Positions 32,901 to 40,511 of a stretch of DNA of 40,511 nt are shown piece by piece. The DNA comes from Planctomycetota bacterium. GTDB lineage: Bacteria > Planctomycetota > Planctomycetia > Pirellulales > Pirellulaceae. The position numbers were made by a program, and so were the translations under genes. The notes beneath the pieces are model-generated. The model was not told where the DNA came from and did no database searches. It saw only the letters and a list, made by a program, of their open reading frames with translations. Position 1 is the first letter of the stretch. Every line of letters begins with the position of its first letter. The DNA lies in the NCBI GenBank assembly GCA_029259935.1, contig JAJDEH010000206.1:1-40511 (forward strand), given 5' to 3'.

Positions 32901-34053
32901 GGCGCAAACCGGGCAGTGGGTCGAACGCTGGTTTCTGGAAAGCTCGCCCGTCTGGAACGTCACTTTTTCCGGACTGGCACCCGTATTCGAATCGAGCGAA
33001 GAGAAGCTGATTCCCGTTTGGCACCCTTGGCCGGGAGAAGGAGTCACGCTGGCCTTTCGCCGCCCCGAAGCGATCAGCGGCGAGATCATGACCGTTCAGA
33101 AAATCCGTCACGAGACCATACTGGGTCCTCGCCAACGCACGATGGAACTCAATTTAGAAGTTGAATCTAGCCTGGGAAGTGACTTTGCCATCGAACTTGA
33201 TGCCGAAGCCGAGGTTTCCTCGCTGACGGTGAACGATCAGACGACTCCCGTCCGTCGCGAAGGAAGGAAGCTGTTCATACCGGTGCGTCCCGGGAAGCAG
33301 TCGGTTCATGTCGCCTGGACCACCTCCAAAGCGCTGAACACCGTCATTCCTGTCGGAGATGTGAAGCTGCCCGTCGACGGCGCGAATGTCACGACCATCA
33401 TGCAAGTTCCCGAAAGCCGCTGGATACTTTGGGCGGGCGGGCCGCTACGGGGTCCGGCCGTTCGCTTTTGGGTCGTCCTGGTTGTCTCAGTCTTGGTGGC
33501 CCTCGCGTTGGGAAGCGCTCCGCTTTCGCCGCTTCGCCGCTTCGAATGGGTGCTGCTGGCGATAGGATTGACTCAGGTTCACGTGGCGGCGGCCATACTG
33601 GTCGTCGCCTGGCTGTTTCTGGTCGCGATGCGCGGCAAACAGGATCCCGAGCAGTTAAGGGACTGGCAATTCAACCTGCTGCAGGTGGCGTTGGGGATAC
33701 TCACCGTGGTCGCGCTCGGCGTTTTCATCGTGGTCGTTGGAAAGGGGCTGCTGGGGAATCCCGACATGTTCGTTGTTGGCAACGGCTCGTCGGGCAACTA
33801 CCTGAATTGGTTTCAGCCGCGCGCGGGGTTGGAGCTTCCAGAGCCGTATATAATCTCCATCTCGGTCTTGTTCTTCCGGCTGCTCATGCTCATGTGGGCA
33901 TTGTGGTTGGCGACCGCCCTGCTCCGCTGGCTGCGGACCGGCTGGACGGCATTCAGCCATGGTGGCTACTGGAAACTGCCAGTCGTAAGTCCCACTCCAT
34001 CGGATGCGGAACCGGTCGAACCGGAAAGCGGAGCGGCGCAAGCCACCCCGTGA
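29998..34053 (+). CDS. Large polytopic membrane protein of unknown function
   Basis: A 1351-residue protein. A signal peptide (about 1-23, ending VADAQ) is followed by a beta-rich extracytoplasmic region to about 465, then a cluster of transmembrane helices at about 465-560 (LLDLFLLLVFSVAVFRLWG and others). Another helix lies at about 680-695, and a hydrophobic segment at about 705-720 ends SAVTAQ, like an internal signal sequence. A second large beta-rich domain (about 725-1150) is followed by three or four helices at about 1150-1310 and a short polar tail. No enzyme motif was recognised. The two-fold layout (soluble domain then helix cluster, twice) suggests an ancestral fusion. The chosen ATG follows an AGGCGG-like site at long spacing. 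Confidence 0.85.
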   Translation: MNTSRKVCCVMLCIFWLANVADAQLKEIPPTLEPWKGWVLWGEENPDCPTPFNTSEQHICSWPSRLTLTADNEKGSWQIQVRVFEESWVSLPGNGQTWPFNVRANDEPFAVVERNEVPSVRLAAGLHDLSGEFRWSEMPQRIAVPREIGILSLVVGGEAVPIPNWDSSGHVWLKRLRLEPAEKDLLSKQVFRVVEDGIPLWLRTEIELTVSGRSREEQLGWILPEGWQLSMVESPIPVAVDEQGRMKAQVRAGTWRIQVGAFRNTDIDELRFASDAQPLTVRELVGFRAKPDFRIAEFEGVQQVDVNQTTFPEKWRDLPVFAWQTDSPVRLVEKMRGMGLQRPQGLTINRYFWLDEDGQNITYRDQFSGQMQQIWRLDVTGDQQLGAVRVDDQPQLITTNPQTGAQGVELRNRGLNMDAIGRVPRSTKLSATGWQTDAESLRLTLSLPPGWRVFALFGADRVEGDWLTAWSLLDLFLLLVFSVAVFRLWGIPAGLVALVAFGLSYHEPGAPRYTWLFLLIPLALLRVVREGNAKRCLDVLKYGAMLLLMLNLVPFVAGQIQSAIYPQLETQGVPYRARDMFEVLEPNYPIAQNGAIVQERQGQRPSMGILSRIERSRRRSMSNNTNLYLDPKAKVQTGPAEPEWRWNQVHCYWSGPVSKDQMITPVLISRPVHQGLTVLRLALLFVLAAIIFGVRTIRIPFLRRTTGAAVILAVSLSTSAVTAQIPDQEMLNKLRERLLEPSDAYPRAAEISSVDLTLNEGRIVMRAEVHAAIDVAVPLPGRLPNWSPLSVKIDDQDDAVVCRRDDGYLWVTVPQGVHQIAVEGWLAGGTEWEWSFLLTPRRVSIDAPGWNVTGVRPNGMPEDQVFFARRQQPTEGGATYGQKNFRAVAAVDRHLEVGLDWKLHNTVRRLSSAGKAVSLKVPLLPGESVLTSNVVLDGGAIEVNLAANQADFTWESEIQSVEEIQLNAAQTGQWVERWFLESSPVWNVTFSGLAPVFESSEEKLIPVWHPWPGEGVTLAFRRPEAISGEIMTVQKIRHETILGPRQRTMELNLEVESSLGSDFAIELDAEAEVSSLTVNDQTTPVRREGRKLFIPVRPGKQSVHVAWTTSKALNTVIPVGDVKLPVDGANVTTIMQVPESRWILWAGGPLRGPAVRFWVVLVVSVLVALALGSAPLSPLRRFEWVLLAIGLTQVHVAAAILVVAWLFLVAMRGKQDPEQLRDWQFNLLQVALGILTVVALGVFIVVVGKGLLGNPDMFVVGNGSSGNYLNWFQPRAGLELPEPYIISISVLFFRLLMLMWALWLATALLRWLRTGWTAFSHGGYWKLPVVSPTPSDAEPVEPESGAAQATP

Positions 34054-34105
34054 TTCTCGCCTAACTTCCCATCAACCGGACGGCTCGCGCCGACGTGCGC
34101 TCTCA

Positions 34106-35353
34106 CTATTTGATGCAGTACAAATGGCCAAACGTTCTGATGAACAGTTCGCCGTCGGAGATTGCCGGCGATGCGTTGGTGGTTTCGCCAAGCGAATTGC
34201 TGGCGACGATCTTGAGGCCCTCCGCACTCGGCTGAATCACGTGAGTCGTCCCGCGCTGGTTGGTTACATACAGGTGTCCCGCAACGAAAACAATGGACGC
34301 CCACGCGTCGCCGCCGGGGATTCGTTCCTGCCAACGGATCTCACCCGTACTCGGATTCAAGCACTCGATTGTCCCCGGTCCCACGTTGGCCGTGTAAACA
34401 CTGCCATCCACCACAACGCCCGTGCCGATCCGTTGCGGGTTGCGCCGTGCGATGTGCCACACTCGATGCGAATCGGTTGCCTCGCCGCTGCCGTCCAGCT
34501 TGAAACCAAGTCGCGGTCCGCGAAAGCCGCCCATTGCGATGCCCAGATTGCCGGCGATGATGGGTGAGGTGTAGATCAAATCCTGCCGGCCTGGAATTCC
34601 ATCGATGGTCCAGATCACATGGCCGTCAGTTGGATCATAAGCGACAACCCGTGTCGGCATGCCGTTGATGATTTGTTGTTTGCCATCGACCGTCGCCATC
34701 ACGGGCGTGCTGTAGGAAGCCACTTCGCGCGGAGTTTGACCGGCGTTGCCGCCTGGTTCAACGGTTTTCCACAGCGTCTCGCCGTTGGTCATGTCGATCG
34801 CCAACATCGCCTGCTGGACGCCCGGGCCGAAATTCAAAATCACTTTGCCATCGTGAATGATCGGCGACGAAGCGTAGCCGAGAAAATGCTCGATCACGCC
34901 CAAGTCGCGCGACCACAGTTGGTTGCCGTCAAAGTCGTAACAGACGAGCCCGGCGGAACCGTGCCAAACAACGACCCGTTCGCCATCGGACACGGGCGTG
35001 GACGCCGCATAGTGATTCGTCTTGTGTGTCTCGTCGATCTTGTCGTAGTCGACGGACCGCGACCAAAGGACCTTACCATCGGCGCGATCAAAACAAACAA
35101 GTCCCCGCTTTCGTCCCTGGTCCGAGGCAATGTGCAAAAAGACTCGGCCCCGCGACACAATCGGACTGCTATTGCCCTCGGTCGCCAGCGGCGTCTTCCA
35201 ACGCACGTTTTTCGCCGAACTCCACTCGGTCGGAGCCCGCGATTCGGTCGATCGGCCATCACCATTCGGACCTCGAAAGGCGGGCCAGTCGTCCGCGCGC
35301 GCGACGCAAGCGAGCGTGAAGAAAATCGCCAGAACGCGGAAAAAGCCAAACAT
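34106..35353 (-). CDS. Secreted PQQ-type beta-propeller protein
   Basis: A 415-residue protein with a signal peptide (about 1-20, ending CVARA) and then the DWPAFRGPNGDGRS opening typical of planctomycete PQQ-like WD40-type propeller proteins. Repeated blades are visible, each with a DxxxGxxxW-type motif (DRADGKVLWSRS, DMTNGETLWKT, DPTDGHVIWTID, NPSTGEIRWQER). Such folds occur in PQQ-dependent dehydrogenases and in BamB. The residues needed for PQQ enzymes are not evident, so a structural or ligand-binding role is more likely than dehydrogenase activity. AAAGGA lies about 9 nt before the start. It converges with the 1351-residue membrane protein gene. Confidence 0.92.
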   Translation of the reverse strand: MFGFFRVLAIFFTLACVARADDWPAFRGPNGDGRSTESRAPTEWSSAKNVRWKTPLATEGNSSPIVSRGRVFLHIASDQGRKRGLVCFDRADGKVLWSRSVDYDKIDETHKTNHYAASTPVSDGERVVVWHGSAGLVCYDFDGNQLWSRDLGVIEHFLGYASSPIIHDGKVILNFGPGVQQAMLAIDMTNGETLWKTVEPGGNAGQTPREVASYSTPVMATVDGKQQIINGMPTRVVAYDPTDGHVIWTIDGIPGRQDLIYTSPIIAGNLGIAMGGFRGPRLGFKLDGSGEATDSHRVWHIARRNPQRIGTGVVVDGSVYTANVGPGTIECLNPSTGEIRWQERIPGGDAWASIVFVAGHLYVTNQRGTTHVIQPSAEGLKIVASNSLGETTNASPAISDGELFIRTFGHLYCIK

Positions 35354-35552
35354 TGATCCGTCCTTTCAGCAGCGGTATCTTCCAACCCACGCGTCCCATG
35401 AACATCCATTGATGGTTGCAACGCCGGCGATCGTTACAGACAATTCTACCTAGCCCAACTTTGTGGTGCGGGCGTCCCGCCTGCCCCCTGCCATCAAGAC
35501 GTCCCCTCCACAATCGGAAAAGTAGACCCTCTAGCCCCGAGAAAGGCCACTG

Positions 35553-36293
35553 ATGAGCACCCCGGAATCCTCGGCGACCGAGCGCACCGGCGCGCCTGAT
35601 TTACTGTTGCCAGACGAACTTCGTGAGCCGCTTCAGCAACATCTGGCCCATTTGAAACAACGGTACCTGGCCCGCAACTGGGCTGGTCGAGTTGGTTTCG
35701 GCCACCGCCCTGCCCTGCTGGTGATCGACCTGGCGCTGTTTTGGACGCGGCCCGATACACAAATGGGCAGCTCCGTCGATTCGGTCGTGGACGCGACATG
35801 TCGTGTCTTGCGGGCCGCCCGCGGGGCGAAGATCCCGATCTTCTTTTCCAGTTTCGACCACGACCCGGCCTCGCCGCCGTCACCACACGACCGCAAGCTA
35901 CAAATGAAGATCGACCCGGGTGACGAGCATCTTTTGGATCTCGATCCGCGCTTGGAGCGCCGGCCGAATGAGAAACTGTTCCTGAAAAATTACGCCTCTT
36001 GCTTCAAGGGGACGAACCTTTACGAAATGCTAACCGGCCTAGGCGTGGATACTTTGATCGTCACGGGCCTCAGTACCAGCCACTGCGTATACGCCAGTTG
36101 CCGCGACGCGACCGACAGTTTTCATGTGATCGTCCCTGAAAACGCCGTCGGCGAGCGATGCGAGATCATGCACATGGTCAATCTTCTTGACATCGACATC
36201 GACTTGGGCGATGTCATGCCAGACGACGAGGTGATTGCATATCTGAATCGCATTTCAACCGTGCCGGATGCGGCGACGAACCGCGGCACGTAA
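35553..36293 (+). CDS. Cysteine hydrolase of the isochorismatase family
   Basis: A 246-residue soluble enzyme. The Asp-Lys-Cys triad of the family is visible: D59 in LLVIDLAL, K145 in FLKNYASCF and C178 in TGLSTSHCVYASC, with the cis-peptide-forming segment just before the cysteine. The overall pattern resembles N-carbamoylsarcosine amidohydrolase and related ureide or amide hydrolases more than isochorismatase itself. The likely reaction is hydrolysis of a small amide or carbamoyl compound to release ammonia. It has about 40 extra N-terminal residues before the core. GAAAGG lies about 8 nt before the ATG. It is monocistronic, so no pathway can be read from neighbours. Confidence 0.92.
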   Translation: MSTPESSATERTGAPDLLLPDELREPLQQHLAHLKQRYLARNWAGRVGFGHRPALLVIDLALFWTRPDTQMGSSVDSVVDATCRVLRAARGAKIPIFFSSFDHDPASPPSPHDRKLQMKIDPGDEHLLDLDPRLERRPNEKLFLKNYASCFKGTNLYEMLTGLGVDTLIVTGLSTSHCVYASCRDATDSFHVIVPENAVGERCEIMHMVNLLDIDIDLGDVMPDDEVIAYLNRISTVPDAATNRGT

Positions 36294-36368
36294 AAATTGA
36301 ATCAACAGTATCAGCGGTTCAAGCCTCCATTGACCAATGCAAGAGCCTCGGCGTCGCGGGCAAACAGT

Positions 36369-39350
36369 TTACAGTTCGATCTTCCAACCGCCGCCGTGGA
36401 GCAGATCGTGTTCCAGGTCGTCGAGAATCGCTGCCAGGTTCAGAAGAGTGCTGCCGTTTAGTCCCAAGCCATCGCCGGATCCATCGATCAGGTTTTGCCG
36501 GCGGACTTCAACCGGCTTGTCGGCGGACCATTCGGCGAGAATTGCCAAGAGGGCAAAATCATCAAGGTCGTGCGTAGTGGAATCGCCGATGAGGATGTTT
36601 TCGCCCGCCCCACCGACCAGCCTGTCGCGACCCGTTCCGCCAATTAACAAGTTGCGTCCGCTTCCTGCATACAACGAGTCGTTTCCTCCTTCGCCAAGTA
36701 AGATATCGTTGCCCTGGCCCCCGAAGACCATGTCGTTGCCGTCGCCAGCTCGCACAAAGTCGTCGCCTTCGCCCGCATCGATCCAATCACGTCCTGCACC
36801 GGTGACAATGATATCCGCCCCGTCGCCAGCCTGAACACGGTTATTGCCTCCGCCAGCAGTGATCGCATCGATACCACCAGCGGTCGAGATCCAATCGATT
36901 CCGCTGCCTGTTATCACGGTATCACGACCATCGCCCGTCCGGACGGTGTTGCGCCCGTCACCCGCGGGGATGAAGTTATTGCCGCCCGACGCAAAGATCC
37001 AGTCGTCACCGCTGCCGGACCACACGGTGTCATTCCCCTCGCCGGCCCAGATCCTGTTTCGCCCTTCGCCGGCATCAATGGTGTCTTTGCCGTTACCAGA
37101 CCAGATCAAATCGTCGCCGTCGCCTGCTGTCACCAAATTGTCCCCATTTCCTGACCAGACCCGGTTGCGACCATTTCCCGCGTCGATTTCATCGGCTCCT
37201 GCCCCTGTGTAGATGGCGTCGTTACCATCGCCACTGGAAACGACCTGCGGGATGGCGTCGCCAATTCTACCGTAGTAAAAGTTGTTGCCGTCACCGAGCA
37301 CGGCCACAACTCGATCAACGGAAGAAATTGCATACGTCTTCTTGATGTATTCTCGGCGAGGACTGGTGACGTCGCCCCCATCTTGGTTCAGCCAGCCGTC
37401 AACTTCCAATTGGTCGTTCCTGTCGTTCAACTTGAGACGATCCTGGCCGTCGGTCCCGATGACGTACAGAGTGCCGTCAACCAAGCTGGTCTCCGCCGGA
37501 ACGACGTGTGCCGTGCGGGTGCCCGCGGAACATCCCCCATCAATGGGGTCGTCGACCCACGTGTGCCCGAGTGAATACTCATAACCCTTCACTAGCGGCC
37601 CAGTGGTCGAGGCACCGGTAAGGAACACGAAGCCCACGGATGTTAGCATTCCGTCCTTGGGGATGCTAACGTTGTTGATTCCGATTCCATACGCAACTCC
37701 CTCACTCACGCTGAAACCGGTGAAATCGCTGAGGCCGCCAAAGATTGTGGTTTCAACGCGAAGGACGGTAAGGCCAATCGAGAGCCCGACACCTCCCGCA
37801 ACCGAACCGTACGTCGATCTCTGAACTTCCCCGCCTTGACCACAGGGGTGGTAGGACGAAACGATTCCTCCAATCAGTGAAACGGAAGCTATAAGGGCAG
37901 CTTGGCCTCCGTAACCAACAGAAACGGTGAGTGGGAGGAAGTCTTTGAGTACCTGTTGGTTATGGATTTTCGTTTCGAGATTCCGCCATTCCAGAAACGT
38001 AAAGTAGCCGTGATCTTGGTTACGAATCAAATCAACCCCCAACGTGAATCCCGTGCTGTCGAACTCGACGACGCTTCCATATTTTGTAAGCAAGTCTCCG
38101 TTGAAGGTCCCTACCAGCTTCGTTGCATTGGCAGCGCTGAGAGTCTTGGACAGCCAAGGCGAAGGCTTCGTAAAGAACTTGAAATCATTTTTCAGCGCGC
38201 CGGACATGCCGACGTACACGGCATCACCCTTGAAACCAACGATGTCAGCCGCACCATCACCGTTCATGTCGTGCAGCACTCGAGTTTTTCCCATCCACGC
38301 GTCGCCAACAAAGTCGTTGACCCAAAGAGTCTTCGGGCTGAAGCTGCCGCCACGGGATAGTGCGACCCAAACGCCGTCGCTACCGAAGCCAACGATGTCA
38401 CTCATTCCGTCTATGTTGACGTCCACCATCATGCGAGGATGTTCATCTCCTTTCCATCCCTGATTTACGGTGAAATCATCGTTACGAAAGACTCTCGGTT
38501 CCTGAAACTCTGCCTGCCCTTGGAATCCCAAAAAGTCAACTGACGAATTAGACAGCGAAACATAAATTGCATCTTCCCCAAATCCAACGATATCTTCTCT
38601 TCCGTCACCGTTGACATCCGCCATCGTCCGAATGTGGTCGGTATTGTTCCATACCTGACCTCTAAACCCAGTTGTTACCAGCGTGGGCGCGCGAAAAATC
38701 GCCTGCGTATCGGTCGATGCAGACAAAGAGACATGGACTCCATCTCCCCCAAATCCAATAATGTCATCCTTTCCATCGTTGTTGACATCCGCCATCATGC
38801 GGATGTGGTCGGTATTATTCCAGATCTCGCTCCTAAATCCACTTGTGACCAGCACGGGGAGCAGGAAATCGGCCTGCGTTTCGCTCGATGCCGACAAGGA
38901 GACATGAACTCCATTGTCCCAAAATCCAACAATGTCTTCCTTTCCGTCATTGTTGACGTCCGCCATCATGCGAATGTGGTCAGTGTTATTCCATTTGCCG
39001 CTGAAAAATTCAGTTGTCACCAGCGTGGGATCGTTGAACGTCGGACCATTGTCGAGTGAGGGCTTGGTAATCCTAGCCGTCACACCGTCCTCGTTGAACG
39101 CGATGATATCGTCAAATCCGTCGCCGTTGACGTCGGCCGCCAATCGCAATTCATCGGATGCGCCATCGACACCAAACGCTGGCGCCTCGACTCGCATGAC
39201 GCCAACGTCCGCGGCTAGATACTCCCGTTTCTCTAGCAATTCGATTGTCATGCGACGTCCCAACACTCGGCGTCGACCATTTTTCGAGGAGTCAGCTTTG
39301 TTGAACGACAGCTTATTACTCAAGAACTGCAAGAGCGATTTGCCGGACAT
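36369..39350 (-). CDS. Large exported VCBS/FG-GAP and RTX calcium-binding repeat protein
   Basis: A 993-residue protein. The N-terminus has a basic stretch followed by TIELLEKREYLAA (about 35-47), the motif that marks many exported planctomycete giant proteins. Residues about 65-420 contain six VCBS/FG-GAP units, each with a DxNxDGxxDIxGF calcium loop; three are nearly identical, with a 57-residue period. A glycine-rich domain of unknown type follows (about 490-660). Residues about 700-925 are RTX-like nonapeptide repeats (GDGDDLIWSGNGKDT pattern) that fold as a calcium-binding beta roll. The C-terminus has a short dockerin-like or anchor region. It is probably a surface adhesin or matrix protein. 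The start at 39350 follows AGAAGGG and was preferred to 39434. Confidence 0.88.
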   Translation of the reverse strand: MSGKSLLQFLSNKLSFNKADSSKNGRRRVLGRRMTIELLEKREYLAADVGVMRVEAPAFGVDGASDELRLAADVNGDGFDDIIAFNEDGVTARITKPSLDNGPTFNDPTLVTTEFFSGKWNNTDHIRMMADVNNDGKEDIVGFWDNGVHVSLSASSETQADFLLPVLVTSGFRSEIWNNTDHIRMMADVNNDGKDDIIGFGGDGVHVSLSASTDTQAIFRAPTLVTTGFRGQVWNNTDHIRTMADVNGDGREDIVGFGEDAIYVSLSNSSVDFLGFQGQAEFQEPRVFRNDDFTVNQGWKGDEHPRMMVDVNIDGMSDIVGFGSDGVWVALSRGGSFSPKTLWVNDFVGDAWMGKTRVLHDMNGDGAADIVGFKGDAVYVGMSGALKNDFKFFTKPSPWLSKTLSAANATKLVGTFNGDLLTKYGSVVEFDSTGFTLGVDLIRNQDHGYFTFLEWRNLETKIHNQQVLKDFLPLTVSVGYGGQAALIASVSLIGGIVSSYHPCGQGGEVQRSTYGSVAGGVGLSIGLTVLRVETTIFGGLSDFTGFSVSEGVAYGIGINNVSIPKDGMLTSVGFVFLTGASTTGPLVKGYEYSLGHTWVDDPIDGGCSAGTRTAHVVPAETSLVDGTLYVIGTDGQDRLKLNDRNDQLEVDGWLNQDGGDVTSPRREYIKKTYAISSVDRVVAVLGDGNNFYYGRIGDAIPQVVSSGDGNDAIYTGAGADEIDAGNGRNRVWSGNGDNLVTAGDGDDLIWSGNGKDTIDAGEGRNRIWAGEGNDTVWSGSGDDWIFASGGNNFIPAGDGRNTVRTGDGRDTVITGSGIDWISTAGGIDAITAGGGNNRVQAGDGADIIVTGAGRDWIDAGEGDDFVRAGDGNDMVFGGQGNDILLGEGGNDSLYAGSGRNLLIGGTGRDRLVGGAGENILIGDSTTHDLDDFALLAILAEWSADKPVEVRRQNLIDGSGDGLGLNGSTLLNLAAILDDLEHDLLHGGGWKIEL
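38595..39000. repeat. 171-bp in-frame repeats in the VCBS region
   Basis: The motif GTTGACATCCGCCAT and its surroundings recur at 38610, 38781 and 38952, exactly 171 bp apart, encoding 57-residue units with WNNTDHIRMMADVN. The high DNA identity points to recent duplication or gene conversion. Confidence 0.85.
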
Positions 39351-39404
39351 GCGAGTTTCCCTTCTAGGAGTAGTCGTTGTATTGAGCTCGAGGCATGTAT
39401 CTGA

Positions 39405-39575
39405 AACCACGAAAAAAAGCGGATCGTCTACCATCCTGCCTCGAATTTTCTGTAAATTGCAGAGATCCGCCCGGCATCCGCGCGCCCAGGGAGTGGGTTT
39501 TCTGGACGGATCGCAAGTTGCGTGAGCGGGTGTCCACGCCAGGTATCGGTAGACGATCCGTTTCTTTTCGTGGTT
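39405..39575. promoter_or_regulatory. 171-bp segment bounded by 28-bp imperfect inverted repeats, between divergent genes
   Basis: The arms at 39405-39432 and 39548-39575 match at 26 of 28 positions. Read towards its own gene, each arm begins GGTAGACGATCCG and ends TTTTCGTGGTT. The left arm lies 54 bp before the VCBS/RTX start codon and the right arm 8 bp before the sigma factor start codon. The segment could be a paired operator, a duplicated leader element or a small MITE-like insertion. No clear target-site duplication flanks it. Confidence 0.65.
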
Positions 39576-39583
39576 AAAGGTAT

Positions 39584-40234
39584 ATGGCTGAAAGCTCGAC
39601 CGAACCGGATGACACCCCGCAACTCGTCAACCGAGCGGCCGCCGGTGAGGGCGCGGCGCTGGCCGTTTTGCTCCAGCGCTATCGTGACCGGCTAAAGAGG
39701 ATGGTCGCGTTGCGGTTGGATCGGCGCTTGCAAGGACGAGTCGACGCTTCCGATGTGGTGCAAGATGCCCTGATCGAAGCCGCCCGGCGGGTCAAGGATT
39801 ACGCCGCTGAACCTCCCATGGGCTTCTACATGTGGCTGCGTTGGCTGACCGGTGAAAAATTGCTCAACACGCATCGCCATCACTTAGGCGCGCAAAAGCG
39901 CGACGCGGCTCAGGAAGTTTCGCTCTACCGCCGTCCGATGCCCGAGGCCGATTCGATCTCGCTCGCGCGACAACTGTTGGGAAAATTGACTTCACCGACG
40001 CGCGCCGTGATACGAGCCGAGTTACAATTGCTCGTCCAGGAGGTTCTCAACAGCATGGACCCCATCGACCGCGAAGTACTGGTGCTGCGCAACTTCGAGC
40101 AATTAAGCACCGTGGAAACGGCGGAGGCCCTGGGGATCAAACGTTCCACGGCGGGCAAGCGCTACATTGTTGCGCTGAAGCGGTTGAAACAGGCACTGGG
40201 AGCCATTCCGGAATTTCAACAACACCTGAAGTGA
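39584..40234 (+). CDS. ECF-type RNA polymerase sigma factor (kinase-linked planctomycete type)
   Basis: A 216-residue sigma-70 family protein of group IV type. Sigma region 2 is visible at about 20-100 (LLQRYRDRLKRMV...DASDVVQDALIEAARRVKDY), with the extended PPMGFYMWLRWLTGEKLLNTHRHH segment common in planctomycetes. Sigma region 4 lies at about 160-207, with the helix-turn-helix STVETAEALGIKRSTAGKRYIVALKRL. AAAGG precedes the ATG by about 5 nt and lies just outside the right arm of the inverted repeat. A Ser/Thr kinase gene begins 11 bp after the stop, so the pair is probably one operon in which the kinase controls the sigma factor. The target genes may include the divergent surface protein. 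Confidence 0.93.
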   Translation: MAESSTEPDDTPQLVNRAAAGEGAALAVLLQRYRDRLKRMVALRLDRRLQGRVDASDVVQDALIEAARRVKDYAAEPPMGFYMWLRWLTGEKLLNTHRHHLGAQKRDAAQEVSLYRRPMPEADSISLARQLLGKLTSPTRAVIRAELQLLVQEVLNSMDPIDREVLVLRNFEQLSTVETAEALGIKRSTAGKRYIVALKRLKQALGAIPEFQQHLK

Positions 40235-40245
40235 ACGGCTGAGCG

Positions 40246-40511
40246 ATGGATCCATCCAACGAATCATTGCAACCGATTGAACTGATTGTCGATGAGTTTC
40301 TCGAGCGGCAGCGGCGTGGCGAACGTCCTACGATCCAAGAGTACATTGACGAACACCCTGGATTGGCAAGCGAAATACAAGAGGTGTTGCCCGCGCTGGC
40401 GGTGATCGAGCAAGTGGCCCCCGCCGCCAGCGACCTCCACCACAAGCCCTCATCTGATCACGCCACGGTACCGCACCTTGATCAGGTCGGTGACTATCGC
40501 ATCCTGCGCGA
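40246..40511 (+). CDS. Ser/Thr protein kinase, N-terminal 88 residues (runs off right edge)
   Basis: The frame is open from the ATG at 40246 to the window end. It encodes a helical N-terminal region (VDEFLERQRRGERPTIQEY, then LASEIQEVLPALAVIE) identical in style to that of planctomycete sigma-linked kinases, and ends at GDYRILR, the usual beginning of the kinase domain just before the glycine loop. It starts 11 bp after the sigma factor stop and so belongs to the same transcription unit. Kinase activity itself cannot be judged, because the catalytic residues lie beyond the window. Confidence 0.85.
   Translation, partial: MDPSNESLQPIELIVDEFLERQRRGERPTIQEYIDEHPGLASEIQEVLPALAVIEQVAPAASDLHHKPSSDHATVPHLDQVGDYRILR

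Noticed and set aside
36570..37260. Regular spaced repeats resembling a CRISPR array
   Set aside because: The periodicity is in frame and encodes RTX nonapeptides; repeats are imperfect and have no unique spacers.

Overview
The window looks like a chromosome segment of a planctomycete, most likely from the Pirellulales/Lacipirellulaceae side of the phylum. I infer this from protein types, not from a search. The evidence is an ECF sigma factor followed 11 bp later by a Ser/Thr kinase, a second kinase with a C-terminal repeat region, a paired zinc-ribbon membrane protein with a typical planctomycete N-terminus, a surface protein carrying a planctomycete-style N-terminal export motif, VCBS and RTX repeats, a sialate O-acetylesterase-type secreted protein, a PQQ-type propeller and several large unnamed secreted proteins. 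No tRNA, rRNA, CRISPR array or complete insertion sequence was recognised.

Left part (1-12.5 kb): the N-terminal 389 residues of a B12-binding radical SAM protein (minus strand, running off the left edge), a Rieske ferredoxin, two tandem secreted paralogues, a zinc-ribbon membrane protein, a ceramidase-like domain attached to a polytopic membrane region, a DUF998-like membrane protein, a vitamin K-dependent gamma-carboxylase-like HTTM protein and a large lipoprotein.

Middle (12.5-18.1 kb): about 1.26 kb with no confident gene, but with a decayed HTH-like fragment, two short direct-repeat sets and a 63-bp hairpin. Next come a divergent pair, a nucleoside-deoxyribosyltransferase/TIR-like protein and a serine hydrolase fused to a caspase-like (C14) protease, and a DUF2314-ankyrin protein. 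This is the best candidate here for an undescribed defence or conflict module.

18.2-23.4 kb: a tight operon with 4-bp ATGA overlaps, encoding an exported, membrane-anchored CobN-type chelatase, a MotA/TolQ/ExbB-type channel protein and a DUF2149-like protein. It suggests an energised envelope metal or tetrapyrrole system. Divergent from it is a 1015-residue kinase.

Right part (26.8-40.5 kb): a double-domain sialate-esterase-like protein whose second domain lost its nucleophile, a fumarylacetoacetate-hydrolase-fold protein with an apparent signal peptide, a 1351-residue membrane protein, a PQQ propeller protein, a cysteine hydrolase (isochorismatase family), a 993-residue VCBS/RTX surface protein, the ECF sigma factor and the start of its partner kinase. 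The surface-protein and sigma genes diverge from a 171-bp segment bounded by 28-bp inverted repeats, each oriented the same way towards its own gene.

Three intergenic copies of a REPIN-like element (two inverted REP-like hairpins) lie at about 1.2, 1.75 and 28.75 kb. They show base covariation in their stems.
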